Of a DNA stretch of 64,000 nt, positions 31,315 to 40,279 are shown one piece after another. Location: contig NZ_AP025508.1 in NCBI RefSeq assembly GCF_024347615.1, forward strand, positions 2,046,001 to 2,110,000, read 5' to 3'. A program made the translations under genes and the position numbers. The notes under the pieces are model-generated. The model was given only the letters and a program-made list of their open reading frames with translations. It was not told the DNA's origin and searched no databases. Position 1 is the first letter of the stretch, and every line of letters begins with the position of its first letter. Source of the DNA: Vibrio splendidus (GTDB lineage: Bacteria > Pseudomonadota > Gammaproteobacteria > Enterobacterales > Vibrionaceae).

Positions 31315-33429
31315 TTACACCTGAATACTTTGGATTGATTGAGTGATGTTACTTAGCAGTGCTTCTTTTGCGGCCTCTGCTCCTTGGCTAATCTGTTGCA
31401 TTTCTTCCAGTAACTTAGCTGTGTCGGCTTCAATCTTCTGATCAGACACATCGGCTGATTCAACATCGCGGTTAAGCTTTTCAACCTTGGCGCGCATTTC
31501 GTTGACCTTCTCAATAGCTAAATCAACCTCGGCTTTCATTCCTGCGCGCTGCATTTCTGCCGCTTCAGCTTCTTGCTGTTGCTGCTGTTGCAATGCTGCT
31601 AACTCTTCCTCGTTCATATCCTCTTGATCCTTTGGAACGTTCAGAGTAGAGCGGATACGGCTTAAAATTTCCTGCTTGTTCGGGAAGTCCATCAACTCGA
31701 CAACCATATCGATCATGGTGGCCTGTAGTTCTGGTGGTAGTTGGCTAACCATTTGGCTTAGTTGTTGGGCCATTTGTGCGCGGTAGCTTGCGGTTTGCTG
31801 GATCGGTGCCTGTGCAATGTGGCCTTTCCAACGTTTAACATCGTTGTCTACGCTGCCGTCATCGTTCGATACGTTAAGTTGGACCTGTTTTTTCTTGTGT
31901 GAGTCTTCTTTATGAATGGTTACAGCAAGGTTTGATTGTCTTGCGAGGTCTTCAATTAGATAGGCCATTAACAGATCGGCTACTCGGGTACGTGAGTAAT
32001 GATAGTTATCGTTGATCTCGGCTAGTGTTGTTGCGCCCTGTTCCACCAGCGAGTTAATAGCAACGCCTGAAGTTGCTGAAGAGTCTTGACCTAACATAGC
32101 GTTATACACACCAGCTACGTCTTGAATCTGCTTAATGGAGTCTTGCATCACGGTGAACTGTTGAGCCGCAATATTGAAGTCTTGTTGAATCTGAAGTGTT
32201 TCAGATATCGACTTCTTGTTTCTGCGGTCTGGGTTAAGTTCAATATATCCGTCCGGCCTTTCAACCTCGGCCATTAAGTTATCGCGGCTCATGTTCGTAG
32301 CGTCTTTATCTGCAATCACTCGCTTGGCCTGTAGTAACCAAGTAAGTTTCATACGTCTAAAGTTGATCTCATCTTGAGAGCTAATCATTCGACTGATTAG
32401 GCCGTATGGTTCGCCAGATTTATCTTTACGATATCCAATGAAAGGAACAACGGGAAAGTAACCAGTTGGGGCAACTGATTCACGATCGACAATACGGTGT
32501 GGACCAACAAACCATGCTTCTCGGATAGTTGACCATGTAGCAATGCGGGGCTTGAACGTTCCCATTTTCACACCAACGGCGTGGGCTACGTTTTCAGGGT
32601 TATAAGCTAACGTTCGACCGCCTTTAAGGTCGATAACATAGCCACGTTCAAACACTTTGTAATAAATGACCTCGAGCATGACGCGACCACGGCGGCGATC
32701 CATCCACTCGGATTCCTTACGGTCCCAACTTTCAAATTCATGGAATGCGGCTAATAATCCGGTATCCACTTCTTCATAGCTTTCAACGCCCGCCCAATCA
32801 TCCCAACCGTTAATTGATTGCTTGATGATCTCAGCATGTTCAGGGAACCAACTAATACATTCATCTACATCAACCCAACGCTTACGCATGATCCAACGTG
32901 CGTCTGACAAGTCGGCCTCTTGAGCGTGCCAATCCCACCACATTTCTTGTCTTCGCACTGCTTTAACGTTGTAAGGTCCACCGTAAAAAGGATCATCATT
33001 ACGATGTACTTCAACCCAACCAATACCAGCTTTAACTTGGGACGCGTAGGCATCGGCGTTAGCTCGGTCGCCTCGAGCCAAACGCCAAGCATCCTTAAAC
33101 TTTTCTTGCAGTGCATCTTTAAGCTGTTCGCCGTCTTCATCATCGGCAGTAAGAATTAAATCAGTACGCGTTCTTGCTTCCATACCTAAAACGCCGTCAA
33201 TCGTTGGCGCGATAAGGTTAGTCACTAAAACAGGTTGCCCGCGTTCCTCAAGCGTTTCTTTAAGGTCAGCACTCACTTGGTGGCCGTCATAGTAATCACA
33301 ACAGATTTGAGACGGATCTCGCCAATTCGGTTGGTTATCTACATCACTCATCAAGTTCTTTAGCTGAGTTAAGGTAAACCCGCTTTGCTCTGGTGGCGCT
33401 GGCATTTCTGTAACTGCCTCGGTGTTCAT
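31315..33429 (-). CDS. Portal protein, 704 aa
   Basis: The N-terminal two-thirds is a P22/epsilon15-type portal: WRDPSQICCDYYDGHQVS, LVTNLIAPTIDGVLGMEAR, then RIMRKRWVDVDECISWFPEH and YFPVVPFIGYRKDKSGEPYG followed by ISSQDEINFRRMKLTWLL. The C-terminal ~130 residues are Gln/Glu-rich and helical, a barrel or coil extension. A dodecameric ring at the capsid vertex packages DNA. Between terminase and holin on the same strand. Confidence 0.85.
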   Translation of the reverse strand: MNTEAVTEMPAPPEQSGFTLTQLKNLMSDVDNQPNWRDPSQICCDYYDGHQVSADLKETLEERGQPVLVTNLIAPTIDGVLGMEARTRTDLILTADDEDGEQLKDALQEKFKDAWRLARGDRANADAYASQVKAGIGWVEVHRNDDPFYGGPYNVKAVRRQEMWWDWHAQEADLSDARWIMRKRWVDVDECISWFPEHAEIIKQSINGWDDWAGVESYEEVDTGLLAAFHEFESWDRKESEWMDRRRGRVMLEVIYYKVFERGYVIDLKGGRTLAYNPENVAHAVGVKMGTFKPRIATWSTIREAWFVGPHRIVDRESVAPTGYFPVVPFIGYRKDKSGEPYGLISRMISSQDEINFRRMKLTWLLQAKRVIADKDATNMSRDNLMAEVERPDGYIELNPDRRNKKSISETLQIQQDFNIAAQQFTVMQDSIKQIQDVAGVYNAMLGQDSSATSGVAINSLVEQGATTLAEINDNYHYSRTRVADLLMAYLIEDLARQSNLAVTIHKEDSHKKKQVQLNVSNDDGSVDNDVKRWKGHIAQAPIQQTASYRAQMAQQLSQMVSQLPPELQATMIDMVVELMDFPNKQEILSRIRSTLNVPKDQEDMNEEELAALQQQQQQEAEAAEMQRAGMKAEVDLAIEKVNEMRAKVEKLNRDVESADVSDQKIEADTAKLLEEMQQISQGAEAAKEALLSNITQSIQSIQV

Positions 33430-33440
33430 AAATCTATCCT

Positions 33441-35183
33441 CTAGTGTTTACGGTAATCGCCACCTAGGGCGCGTGGTTTGTAGTCCTTGCGTGGGAGCCT
33501 TGGCATACGAACAACCATTTCAAGGGCAATTGCATAACTCATGACCTGATCATCAAAAGCGCCTTGAATGGCATTGGTCCCGCCTTTCTCGTCATAAACA
33601 TAAGTGTTCATTTCGCTCACGGTGCCAATCCATTGAATACCGTCTCGTCCGTGTCTTAATTCCTCTTTCATGTTGCTAATGATAATAGGTTTACTCTTAC
33701 GTGTCGTTAGCCACCCGAGGCGATCCGTTGATTCTTGTTTGTCGTCCTTGTCGTGATGTTCCTCTTCATAGATACGTGCAACCGGGTAAACCTCACGTAG
33801 AACATTCAACACTGCATGACCGTGGTTATTACGTTCAGGGCCGATATAAGCCTTGTTATAGAACCTACCAACATGGGCCATTAACTTGGCAAAGAGATCG
33901 GTATCTAGGTGACCGTACCAATGGGCCACTTGATTTCCATTTTCATCAAGCACATCGAAGGAAGATCTATCACCATGCTCTAAACCTTCAGCAATATCGC
34001 CGCCTATAGCGTAATCGGTGTCTTCATCTGGTAGTTCCCAAATGAGTAGGTAACCCATTAGGCCTTTAATTACATCCTCTTTTGTTCCGTCTCTATTCAC
34101 ATTGTTTCGAGCGTCAATCATTTTCCCTGTTTCTGGGTCCACATCGTAAACAAGCAAAGGTTTAGAGCATCGAGATTCAGCGTTCATGCTGTCTATTGGA
34201 TTGAATACACGGCGACCGGACGTTAAGAACGCCTCTTGAGGTGTACTTGGGTATTCTTGTTTGGTGTGTTCGCCGTACTTGTTGTAAGTCTCTACGTACC
34301 ATTGCTTTTGTGTATCTGACAAAGGCTTACCCAAGTGCTGAAGGGCAAAAGGATCTATTGCTTTGAAGTACTCAATAAAATACTTAGATAGTTTCAGGCC
34401 TGTACGTGGTACTGGTGCATGGTATTTAGGGTGTGTGAACCAAGGAATGAATCTAAAGTGAAAGTCTTTAGCGCCTAGAGCTATTCCCGCTTGTTGCCGT
34501 TCTTCAGCATCCTTACACAAATTAAAGAACAGTCCGGCCGCACCTTCGGCGGTTGATTCAATGAATAGCTTTGAACCTTCGTGAACGGTAGGCATGGAAC
34601 CGGTTTGAATCTCTTTGGCTCTCATAGGGAAACCAGCACAGATCCGGCCTAACTCCGATATGTGTAAGAATTGAAGCGTACCCGAACGGAAAGAAGTACG
34701 AACCGCAATGCTCGAACCGTTAGCAAATTTCATCGTGCCGCCATTGGCACCACCACGGCGTTCCTTTAGTGGTTTACGTGATTTGATGTAACTTGGTAGG
34801 TTGTCATAAGGGAACATCACCTTAGTTGCGAAGATGGCGCCGGCGCTTTCCAAGTCCTGGGCGATAATCCCCGCTTTGAAATTTTTAGAAAACAGACAGC
34901 AATCCAGACCATAAATATCGATGTAGGTACTAAAACCTAGCTGGCGCGCCTTGAGTATGATCTCGAACGTATGAGAGGTTTCAAATAATTCACGTTGAGC
35001 GTCTCGCATTTCAAAGGTAACGACTCTGCCCTGCTCATCTTCAATCTTATAGAGATTGTTCAGCCTCCAACGGCGGTTAGTGGCAACAAAGCGTAAATAT
35101 CGGCGCTTCTCTGGCCTAGCCAGTGCACGAAACTGAAGGTCACTTAATAGCGGTGTGCTGTCGTTAAGATCAGTCGTCAACAT
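33441..35183 (-). CDS. terL: Terminase large subunit, 580 aa
   Basis: ATPase part: LKARQLGFST (78-86), a deviant Walker A that ends in the K/R-x-x-Q-x-G-x-S/T pattern of terminases; the Walker B strand LFIESTAEG lies near residue 208. The nuclease part starts at YAIGGDIAEG (~405), with later acidic residues in RNNHGHAVL (~452) and GAFDDQVMSYA (~548), as in RNase H-like terminase nucleases. It overlaps the small subunit gene by 14 bp and is followed 11 bp later by portal. Confidence 0.88.
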   Translation of the reverse strand: MLTTDLNDSTPLLSDLQFRALARPEKRRYLRFVATNRRWRLNNLYKIEDEQGRVVTFEMRDAQRELFETSHTFEIILKARQLGFSTYIDIYGLDCCLFSKNFKAGIIAQDLESAGAIFATKVMFPYDNLPSYIKSRKPLKERRGGANGGTMKFANGSSIAVRTSFRSGTLQFLHISELGRICAGFPMRAKEIQTGSMPTVHEGSKLFIESTAEGAAGLFFNLCKDAEERQQAGIALGAKDFHFRFIPWFTHPKYHAPVPRTGLKLSKYFIEYFKAIDPFALQHLGKPLSDTQKQWYVETYNKYGEHTKQEYPSTPQEAFLTSGRRVFNPIDSMNAESRCSKPLLVYDVDPETGKMIDARNNVNRDGTKEDVIKGLMGYLLIWELPDEDTDYAIGGDIAEGLEHGDRSSFDVLDENGNQVAHWYGHLDTDLFAKLMAHVGRFYNKAYIGPERNNHGHAVLNVLREVYPVARIYEEEHHDKDDKQESTDRLGWLTTRKSKPIIISNMKEELRHGRDGIQWIGTVSEMNTYVYDEKGGTNAIQGAFDDQVMSYAIALEMVVRMPRLPRKDYKPRALGGDYRKH

Positions 35184-36141
35184 GCAACTGACCTCCGCGC
35201 TCTTTAAAGCGCTCTAGAATCTCATCCTCTTGCATTTCCATAGCTTCATCTAACTCCAAGCCAAGATCGTCTTTGTCGCCTAGTCCCTCTCGTTCTTTGG
35301 CTGTTAATTCATGCTCGGCTAGTGCTGTTTGGGCTACTGATTGCTTGGTCTTGGCATCTGCTAGGCCAATACCTTTCTCTTTCAGTTTGGTATCGACTGT
35401 AATGTGATTGGTGTGAACTCGGGTCTTGGTGGTTGAGGCCTTGGTAAACTCACGGTTAGCCATTTGGCCTTCGATGTATTCAAGCTTGCCAGTGTGATAG
35501 GTAACTTGGCTTAAGCTGCCGCTCATTCGTTTCTCTATCCCGGCAAGTTCATCTATCTGGCCCTCTGTCGGTGGCTTACCATCTTTGATTTGTTGCTCTA
35601 TCGCTTCATTGAGAGCTGTCATTTCATCTTTGTAGCGTCCGAACGCTTCAAGCGCCTGAAGTGAAGCAAGCTTATGGACCTCTAACTTAAATTCATCATC
35701 AACTTGGTGCGAGTACTTCACCAGATCCCCAAATGCTCGGGTCATTAGGCCGTGAACGAATGCGTTCTTATTCCCCTCTGGCGCTCCCGCTCCTTTGCGC
35801 TTCCCGCCGTGACTACCTTTGCCTTTCTTACTTCTTGATTGATTACGCGGTTTTTTGGTTTCGCTGGTGGAGAGATTGGGTGATGAGTCTTGGCGGTTAG
35901 ATTTTTCATCAAACTGAACACTTCCGGCTTTGTTCTGTTCTGTTAGCCTGTTCTGTGCGCTTGTTCCGTTGTTCTGTTCTATTTCTATTCCGTTCTCTTC
36001 TAACAGTTTGTTATTCAAGTACTTTCTAGCTGTAGAATAGTTCAGACCATTGCGAACACAAAAAGACTTAAGATCAACGCCAGTATCTTTAACTTCCGTA
36101 ACGTATTGTTTCTTAATGTTTTTCCAATTTGTTTTAGCCAC
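35170..36141 (-). CDS. terS: Terminase small subunit, 323 aa
   Basis: The N-terminus holds a helix-turn-helix (VDLKSFCVRNGLNYSTARKY) for DNA recognition, then a basic linker (SRSKKGKGSHGGKRKGAGAP) and a helical region (FVHGLMTRAFGDLVKYSHQV to ~300) typical of phage terminase small subunits with an 'EGNKNAFVHG' motif. It starts with GTG, preceded by GAGGTTTTGACCA, a variant of the recurrent initiation motif. Overlaps terL by 14 bp. Confidence 0.8.
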   Translation of the reverse strand: MAKTNWKNIKKQYVTEVKDTGVDLKSFCVRNGLNYSTARKYLNNKLLEENGIEIEQNNGTSAQNRLTEQNKAGSVQFDEKSNRQDSSPNLSTSETKKPRNQSRSKKGKGSHGGKRKGAGAPEGNKNAFVHGLMTRAFGDLVKYSHQVDDEFKLEVHKLASLQALEAFGRYKDEMTALNEAIEQQIKDGKPPTEGQIDELAGIEKRMSGSLSQVTYHTGKLEYIEGQMANREFTKASTTKTRVHTNHITVDTKLKEKGIGLADAKTKQSVAQTALAEHELTAKEREGLGDKDDLGLELDEAMEMQEDEILERFKERGGQLHVDD

Positions 36142-36191
36142 TGGTCAAAACCTCATAAGTCTTTAAATGTGAACATTATATCTTGTTCTGT

Positions 36192-36617
36192 TTATTTTTC
36201 CCTGTTCGCTTGTTCTTTTCGAATTTTTATGGCTCGTTCAAGCCACTCTCTAAGCTGCGGAATATTATCGGTTGTAACCTCGAGAACGATCCAACCAAGT
36301 AGCTGGGCTTCATTCATCTTCTCTCTGTCTTGAGCGAACCCGACACCTCGAACATGACGACCGTTCGAGTGGTGACCGCCGTGAACCTCTAACCCAATCT
36401 TTAGGTCAGGCCATGCGTAGTCTAGCCTCCACTTTCTAGTGGGGTGAAAAATATGTTCAGCAGTGTAAGAAGGTAGTGCTATTAGATTGCGCTGTATGCG
36501 CGCCTGAAGCTTGATAAAGGCGGCTTTAGCCTTAGCTTTGGCCTGTTCCTTTTCTATTGACTTGGTGGCTTTGCCTTGCAATGTACCGAGATATCGAGCG
36601 GGGATATAAATTGTCAT
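36192..36617 (-). CDS. Phage endonuclease of VSR/DUF559-like type, 141 aa
   Basis: The ATG at 36617, with AAGGA at correct spacing, is taken over an earlier start. The core KWRLDYAWPDLKIGLEVHGG then GRHVRGVGFAQDREKMNEAQ and LLGWIVLEVT matches the PD-(D/E)xK arrangement (D, ExH/K, then a helix with the GW-x-V-L strand) of small phage endodeoxyribonucleases. It lies just before terminase small subunit, where such nucleases often act in packaging or recombination. Confidence 0.7.
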   Translation of the reverse strand: MTIYIPARYLGTLQGKATKSIEKEQAKAKAKAAFIKLQARIQRNLIALPSYTAEHIFHPTRKWRLDYAWPDLKIGLEVHGGHHSNGRHVRGVGFAQDREKMNEAQLLGWIVLEVTTDNIPQLREWLERAIKIRKEQANREK

Positions 36618-36647
36618 GGTCGAATCCTTGTGTTTTGAACGAACCAT

Positions 36648-36675
36648 AACAAAAAAGCCAGCATAATGCTGGCTC
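36648..36675 (-). terminator. Intrinsic terminator after the 77-aa gene
   Basis: Arms AGCCAGCAT and ATGCTGGCT with a single-base loop (probably opening to 3-5 nt), then a U run on the minus strand. It separates early from terminase-side genes. Confidence 0.8.
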
Positions 36676-36698
36676 TTGGGTGTTGGGGATATTAGTTA

Positions 36699-36932
36699 TT
36701 AATTAAGCAATCCTGTAGTGAAATTACCTTTCACATATGATTCAAGAATATCGACTTTTAGGTCGCTATCGCCTAACTCGAAGTCTGGAATAGAAACATG
36801 AAACTTCATTTTTCTAGATTCATCAATGCAGTTAAATGTAACTAAAATACCTTCACGCTTTGATTCTGTGCATTCAATTACTTGATAAAAATCGTACTTA
36901 CGGCCTGTTTCGATTGAGAATGTTTTGTTCAT
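36699..36932 (-). CDS. Hypothetical early protein, 77 aa
   Basis: Starts at the second ATG of AAAAGGTAATGACCAATG, the recurrent initiation motif. The protein is compact and strand-rich (FYQVIECTESKREGILVTFN; KMKFHVSIPDFEL) with two Cys. No family known to me. Confidence 0.5.
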   Translation of the reverse strand: MNKTFSIETGRKYDFYQVIECTESKREGILVTFNCIDESRKMKFHVSIPDFELGDSDLKVDILESYVKGNFTTGLLN

Positions 36933-37088
36933 TGGTCATTACCTTTTAATACTGGGTGGATTACCAGCCCGGCAAGGTTATCATTTAATAATTTACTAAC
37001 AACCCATTTATTTGTATGTAACACACTTACAATCTTGTACATTGTCATTACAAACAAATGCAGGGTGGTAAAAATTTAGTAAAATCAA

Positions 37089-38069
37089 TTAACAACACGG
37101 CCCACAATCTGGACACTTACCGCCACCTTGTTTTTCACAGCTCTTACACACAAGAAAATAATTCATTACTCCCATGTTAAAACCGTCCTTGCCTATCGTT
37201 ACTAAGCCGGGACTTCCTTCTTTAAAAGGCGTGTTGTCTCTTATCAGCTCACCAGACTCTAATAATATTTGGTAAATAGAGCTGTTGAGTTCTTCACGGT
37301 CGTTAAACCAAAGAAGTGCACTAGCCCATTTTTGAATTGATTCGGTATCCAACTCTAGAACCAACTTACCTTTGTACTTATTAGCGCTTGGCAACTCGGT
37401 TACAGGTTCAGGTAATACGCCAAGGTAGCGCCTATTGATTTCAGCTAATTTTGTCTTGTAGAACTCCAAGCTAGCAAATCGTTCACGGCTACGTTCTAAC
37501 TTGTTTTGTTTCTTCAGGGATATAGCTCTAATCTCTGATTCCGGTCCCGCCGTTTCAGTCTGTTTGTAAGCACCCATTTTTATGGTTACGTTTCTTAACT
37601 GAGCAATCCAAACCCTTGAATGCTTGCTTTCGTCTGTATGTTGCTTGGCTGTCTCGGCTGCTCTATTCACTATGTATGTGGTGTTTCTTCCTGATAATGT
37701 AGGCAACCACTTGATAAATCCGTCCGTTGCTCTGATTGTTTGAGACAAGTCATTCATCAGATCGTTAAGAGGCTTAAGTACTGAGCCACCAGCCAAAACA
37801 TCTAAAAACTCTACAGCGTGTTTCGCGTGGTAAGTTCCCTCGTTTAGCTGGCACAAAAAGTAATCTTGCCAATCAAAGCTATCACCGCTAATCGTGGCCC
37901 AACTTTCTTTAGCTCGAATATTGGCGTAAATAGCTTTCGCCCCATCAGTACCAGTTGTGCACTTGTTTGGGATCTCAAAGTCTGCAAACCAGAACTTAAG
38001 AAAGTCCTCAATAAATACCTTTTCTTGCTGCTCTGGTGTTGGCGTTAATTTTTCTGTTTGGTCGGTCAT
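37089..38069 (-). CDS. Hypothetical protein with C-terminal zinc-ribbon-like cysteines, 326 aa
   Basis: The ATG at 38069 follows CAAGGTAAGACC and is preferred over a longer frame. The body is helical (FLKFWFADFEIPNKCTTGTD; LNDLMNDLSQTIRATDGFI). The last ~20 residues contain Cys pairs CKSC, CPDC and CC, a probable small metal-binding site. It lies in the early leftward operon. Could be a nucleic-acid-binding protein. No family identified. The gap 36933-37088 downstream is AT-rich and holds no clear gene. Confidence 0.55.
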   Translation of the reverse strand: MTDQTEKLTPTPEQQEKVFIEDFLKFWFADFEIPNKCTTGTDGAKAIYANIRAKESWATISGDSFDWQDYFLCQLNEGTYHAKHAVEFLDVLAGGSVLKPLNDLMNDLSQTIRATDGFIKWLPTLSGRNTTYIVNRAAETAKQHTDESKHSRVWIAQLRNVTIKMGAYKQTETAGPESEIRAISLKKQNKLERSRERFASLEFYKTKLAEINRRYLGVLPEPVTELPSANKYKGKLVLELDTESIQKWASALLWFNDREELNSSIYQILLESGELIRDNTPFKEGSPGLVTIGKDGFNMGVMNYFLVCKSCEKQGGGKCPDCGPCC

Positions 38070-38092
38070 GGTCTTACCTTGTTTCGGTTTCA

Positions 38093-38329
38093 TTAGTCTA
38101 CGTATGTGATCATATTTAATCGTTGGGCTATGCGAATCATGTTGCTTGAACGCTGCTCGAAGAACGCACGACAAACAATGTCCTCGTTCTTCATGGTCCC
38201 TTCGTGGCAAACAAAATGAGAGTCGTTCTTAGCACAATCGCTTAATATGTTTTTCTTTCTATCGTCACTAACAATCTTGTTAGAGCCAAACAGACACTTA
38301 CCGCAACACTTCTTTTTTACTTTCATCAT
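38093..38329 (-). CDS. Small cysteine-rich protein (DUF6283-like), 78 aa
   Basis: The pattern CCGKCLFG at the start, a central Cys, then VCHEG and VCRAFFEQ gives C-x2-C ... C ... CH ... C, like small phage DUF6283 proteins proposed to bind metal. Found in the early operon between the Rrf2-like and 326-aa genes. Function unknown. Confidence 0.55.
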   Translation of the reverse strand: MMKVKKKCCGKCLFGSNKIVSDDRKKNILSDCAKNDSHFVCHEGTMKNEDIVCRAFFEQRSSNMIRIAQRLNMITYVD

Positions 38330-38342
38330 GGTTATAGCCTTT

Positions 38343-38714
38343 TTAAATCATAGTGCTGCGGTTCAATTCAGAAACCCTCATGGTTCCCGTTAGTTCTTCA
38401 ATCTTTGCGAGAAGCTTGGGCGTTGTTTCTGATTTAAAAGCATCGAGATATATTGAAAGAATTACATCCCTAACGGTAACGCTCTCATCTTGAATCACGT
38501 ACCCGCCATTAGGACCACGCTTTGATTTAACAATCTCCCCTTTATTGAGAAGTGCTATAACTTGCTCAACATAGGACATAGATAGGTTTAAGTGCTTTGA
38601 AATAGACTCCACACTCATAATCCCTTCGTGGACAACCAGCGTACTTACGATTGATAAAGCTACGTTTACCTTAGAGCTGAATATATTTTGGCTTTTTTGT
38701 ACTTGTTTGGTCAT
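38343..38714 (-). CDS. Rrf2-like winged-helix regulator without Fe-S cysteines, 123 aa
   Basis: Residues ~14-90 follow the Rrf2 pattern: KVNVALSIVSTLVVHEGIMS, VESISKHLNLSMSYVEQVIA, LLNKGEIVKSKRGPNGGYVI, then VRDVILSIYLDAF. Host Rrf2 proteins (IscR, NsrR, RsrR) hold an iron-sulphur cluster through three Cys; none is present here. It is likely a DNA-binding regulator that does not sense redox through a cluster. It starts at the second ATG of CAAGGTAATGACCAATG. Confidence 0.65.
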   Translation of the reverse strand: MTKQVQKSQNIFSSKVNVALSIVSTLVVHEGIMSVESISKHLNLSMSYVEQVIALLNKGEIVKSKRGPNGGYVIQDESVTVRDVILSIYLDAFKSETTPKLLAKIEELTGTMRVSELNRSTMI

Positions 38715-38745
38715 TGGTCATTACCTTGTTTAAAATTGGTGTCGC

Positions 38746-38988
38746 TTAAAGGCTATGGTCATTCATAGCGAATGTGATGTGATACTTAACGCCTGTTGTA
38801 CCCTCTATTAACTTGGTTCGCTTGATAGTGCGGCGTATGGCCTTATCACTATCAGGTAATCCGGCAATCTCTTCTTGAACCTGTTTGAGAGTGTCAGGGT
38901 CCATAATTGCGTTACTTGGGTACACTCCGTAATCCTTTACGAATTTATTAATTCCGTTAACCAGTGCCGTTAGACGTTGCGCTTTCAA
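38746..38988 (-). CDS. Hypothetical early protein, 80 aa
   Basis: Basic, helical; starts MKAQRLTALVNGINKFVKDY, with a C-terminal strand (KYHITFAMNDHSL). Start overlaps the preceding gene by 4 bp, so the two are coupled. No recognised domain. Confidence 0.5.
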   Translation of the reverse strand: MKAQRLTALVNGINKFVKDYGVYPSNAIMDPDTLKQVQEEIAGLPDSDKAIRRTIKRTKLIEGTTGVKYHITFAMNDHSL

Positions 38989-39548
38989 TTCATTTTCTCC
39001 ACTTTGAAACCAAGCTCATGCAAAGCTGCGGTAATGATTTCTTTCTGAGTTGTCCAATCAATCGTAACGTTCTTGATGTAATTGATATCGCCTTGGCACA
39101 CTTCGCAATCTTCGTCCGGCCCTTCAAAGTCACAAGCACTGCAAGAACACTCAACATCAATAGAATGCTCACCTATTAGCGGTGCCTTTAATTGGCCTAG
39201 AAAGTCTTTCTCTTCCACCAGCGTTACAAGTTCATGTTGACGCTTTAATTGTGGGCTGAAGTCTAAAACGTCTTGGTCTGGGTCAATCACTCCGTTCGTT
39301 GGTGACATCAATGTTTGAGCGCAACCAATAACGCGCCAAAGAGAAGGTGAATGACGTTCGAAACGATTAGCCAGTGCATTGATCTGGCGCTTTTCTGAGT
39401 CGGTCAGATCAACGTAGTTATCATCCCATCCATAGCTGAACACGTTGTTTTGCTCTAGCGTTTGAGCGGCGTGGATGATCTTGTATGTATTATCAAAATC
39501 TTCGGGTGTGGCGATTGCCATTTTTAATTGAACAGTTTGTGTGGTCAT
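38985..39548 (-). CDS. Hypothetical early protein with Cys cluster, 187 aa
   Basis: Starts after CAAGGTAACGACCA, a one-base variant of the recurrent motif. Residues ~134-155 hold CSCSACDFEGPDEDCEVCQG, a C-x-C-x2-C ... C-x2-C set that could bind zinc. The N-terminal half is helical. A role with nucleic acid is possible but not supported by a known family. Confidence 0.5.
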   Translation of the reverse strand: MTTQTVQLKMAIATPEDFDNTYKIIHAAQTLEQNNVFSYGWDDNYVDLTDSEKRQINALANRFERHSPSLWRVIGCAQTLMSPTNGVIDPDQDVLDFSPQLKRQHELVTLVEEKDFLGQLKAPLIGEHSIDVECSCSACDFEGPDEDCEVCQGDINYIKNVTIDWTTQKEIITAALHELGFKVEKMN

Positions 39549-39621
39549 TGGTCGTTACCTTGTTTTAATGCTTGGCTAGCGGTTGTTACCGCCAGCCCTC
39601 TAACTGCTTTAAATTATTCCG

Positions 39622-40179
39622 TTACACCGTAGCGAAATTAAATACATGATCCGAGTTAATCACTTCAAAAATCTTACCGTCAATTTCCGCACCTACTACA
39701 GTACGAGGAACACCGTTAACCTCAATTTCAATGAGATCACCCTTTGGCAGTTCTTTTTCATTTTCGTATCCTATGGTGTTGTTACGGTTCCAAGTAAGCA
39801 CTTCAATTTGGTGGCGAGTGATAACCATGTATTCGCAAGTCCATACAGAATCAAATAGGCGTTTAACGAAATAAAAACGTTCTGGATTCTTAGGTGTTAG
39901 TTCTTCAATCATGATTACAACCTCTTCTTTGATAGTGCTTAACATTGGCGTTTCATCCATGTGAGCTTTTTGGTGGATACGGCGGGCTAACTCTTTGAAT
40001 AATTCAATTTTTCGCTCACTTCTAGGTAGCATTCCTTCAACGTCAGCAAGGTATTGCATTGCGCTAGTAGCTCGCTTTATTAGCTGCTTACTTGTCTGCT
40101 TGTCTTTGGTTGAAGTGAACTCTAGAAAGTTTTTAAGCGAAATTAGAGTGAGTTCTGGTTTTTGGTCTTGTTTGGTCAT
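39622..40179 (-). CDS. Hypothetical early protein, 185 aa
   Basis: Starts MTKQDQKPELTLISLKNFLE within the recurrent motif AAGGTAATGACCAAA; here only the first ATG exists and an earlier AAGGA provides spacing. N-terminal half helical, C-terminal half strand-rich (LIEIEVNGVPRTVVGAEIDG). Upstream to 40279 is AT-rich with TTGTAA and TATAAA-like boxes, a possible promoter. No family recognised. Confidence 0.5.
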   Translation of the reverse strand: MTKQDQKPELTLISLKNFLEFTSTKDKQTSKQLIKRATSAMQYLADVEGMLPRSERKIELFKELARRIHQKAHMDETPMLSTIKEEVVIMIEELTPKNPERFYFVKRLFDSVWTCEYMVITRHQIEVLTWNRNNTIGYENEKELPKGDLIEIEVNGVPRTVVGAEIDGKIFEVINSDHVFNFATV

Positions 40180-40279
40180 TACCTTGTTCCTTATATCGCT
40201 CGGGGCAGAATCACCCTGAACAAGTCAAATATATTTTATATATACGTAATTTACAACGATTTTATTTACGTTCGTGTCA

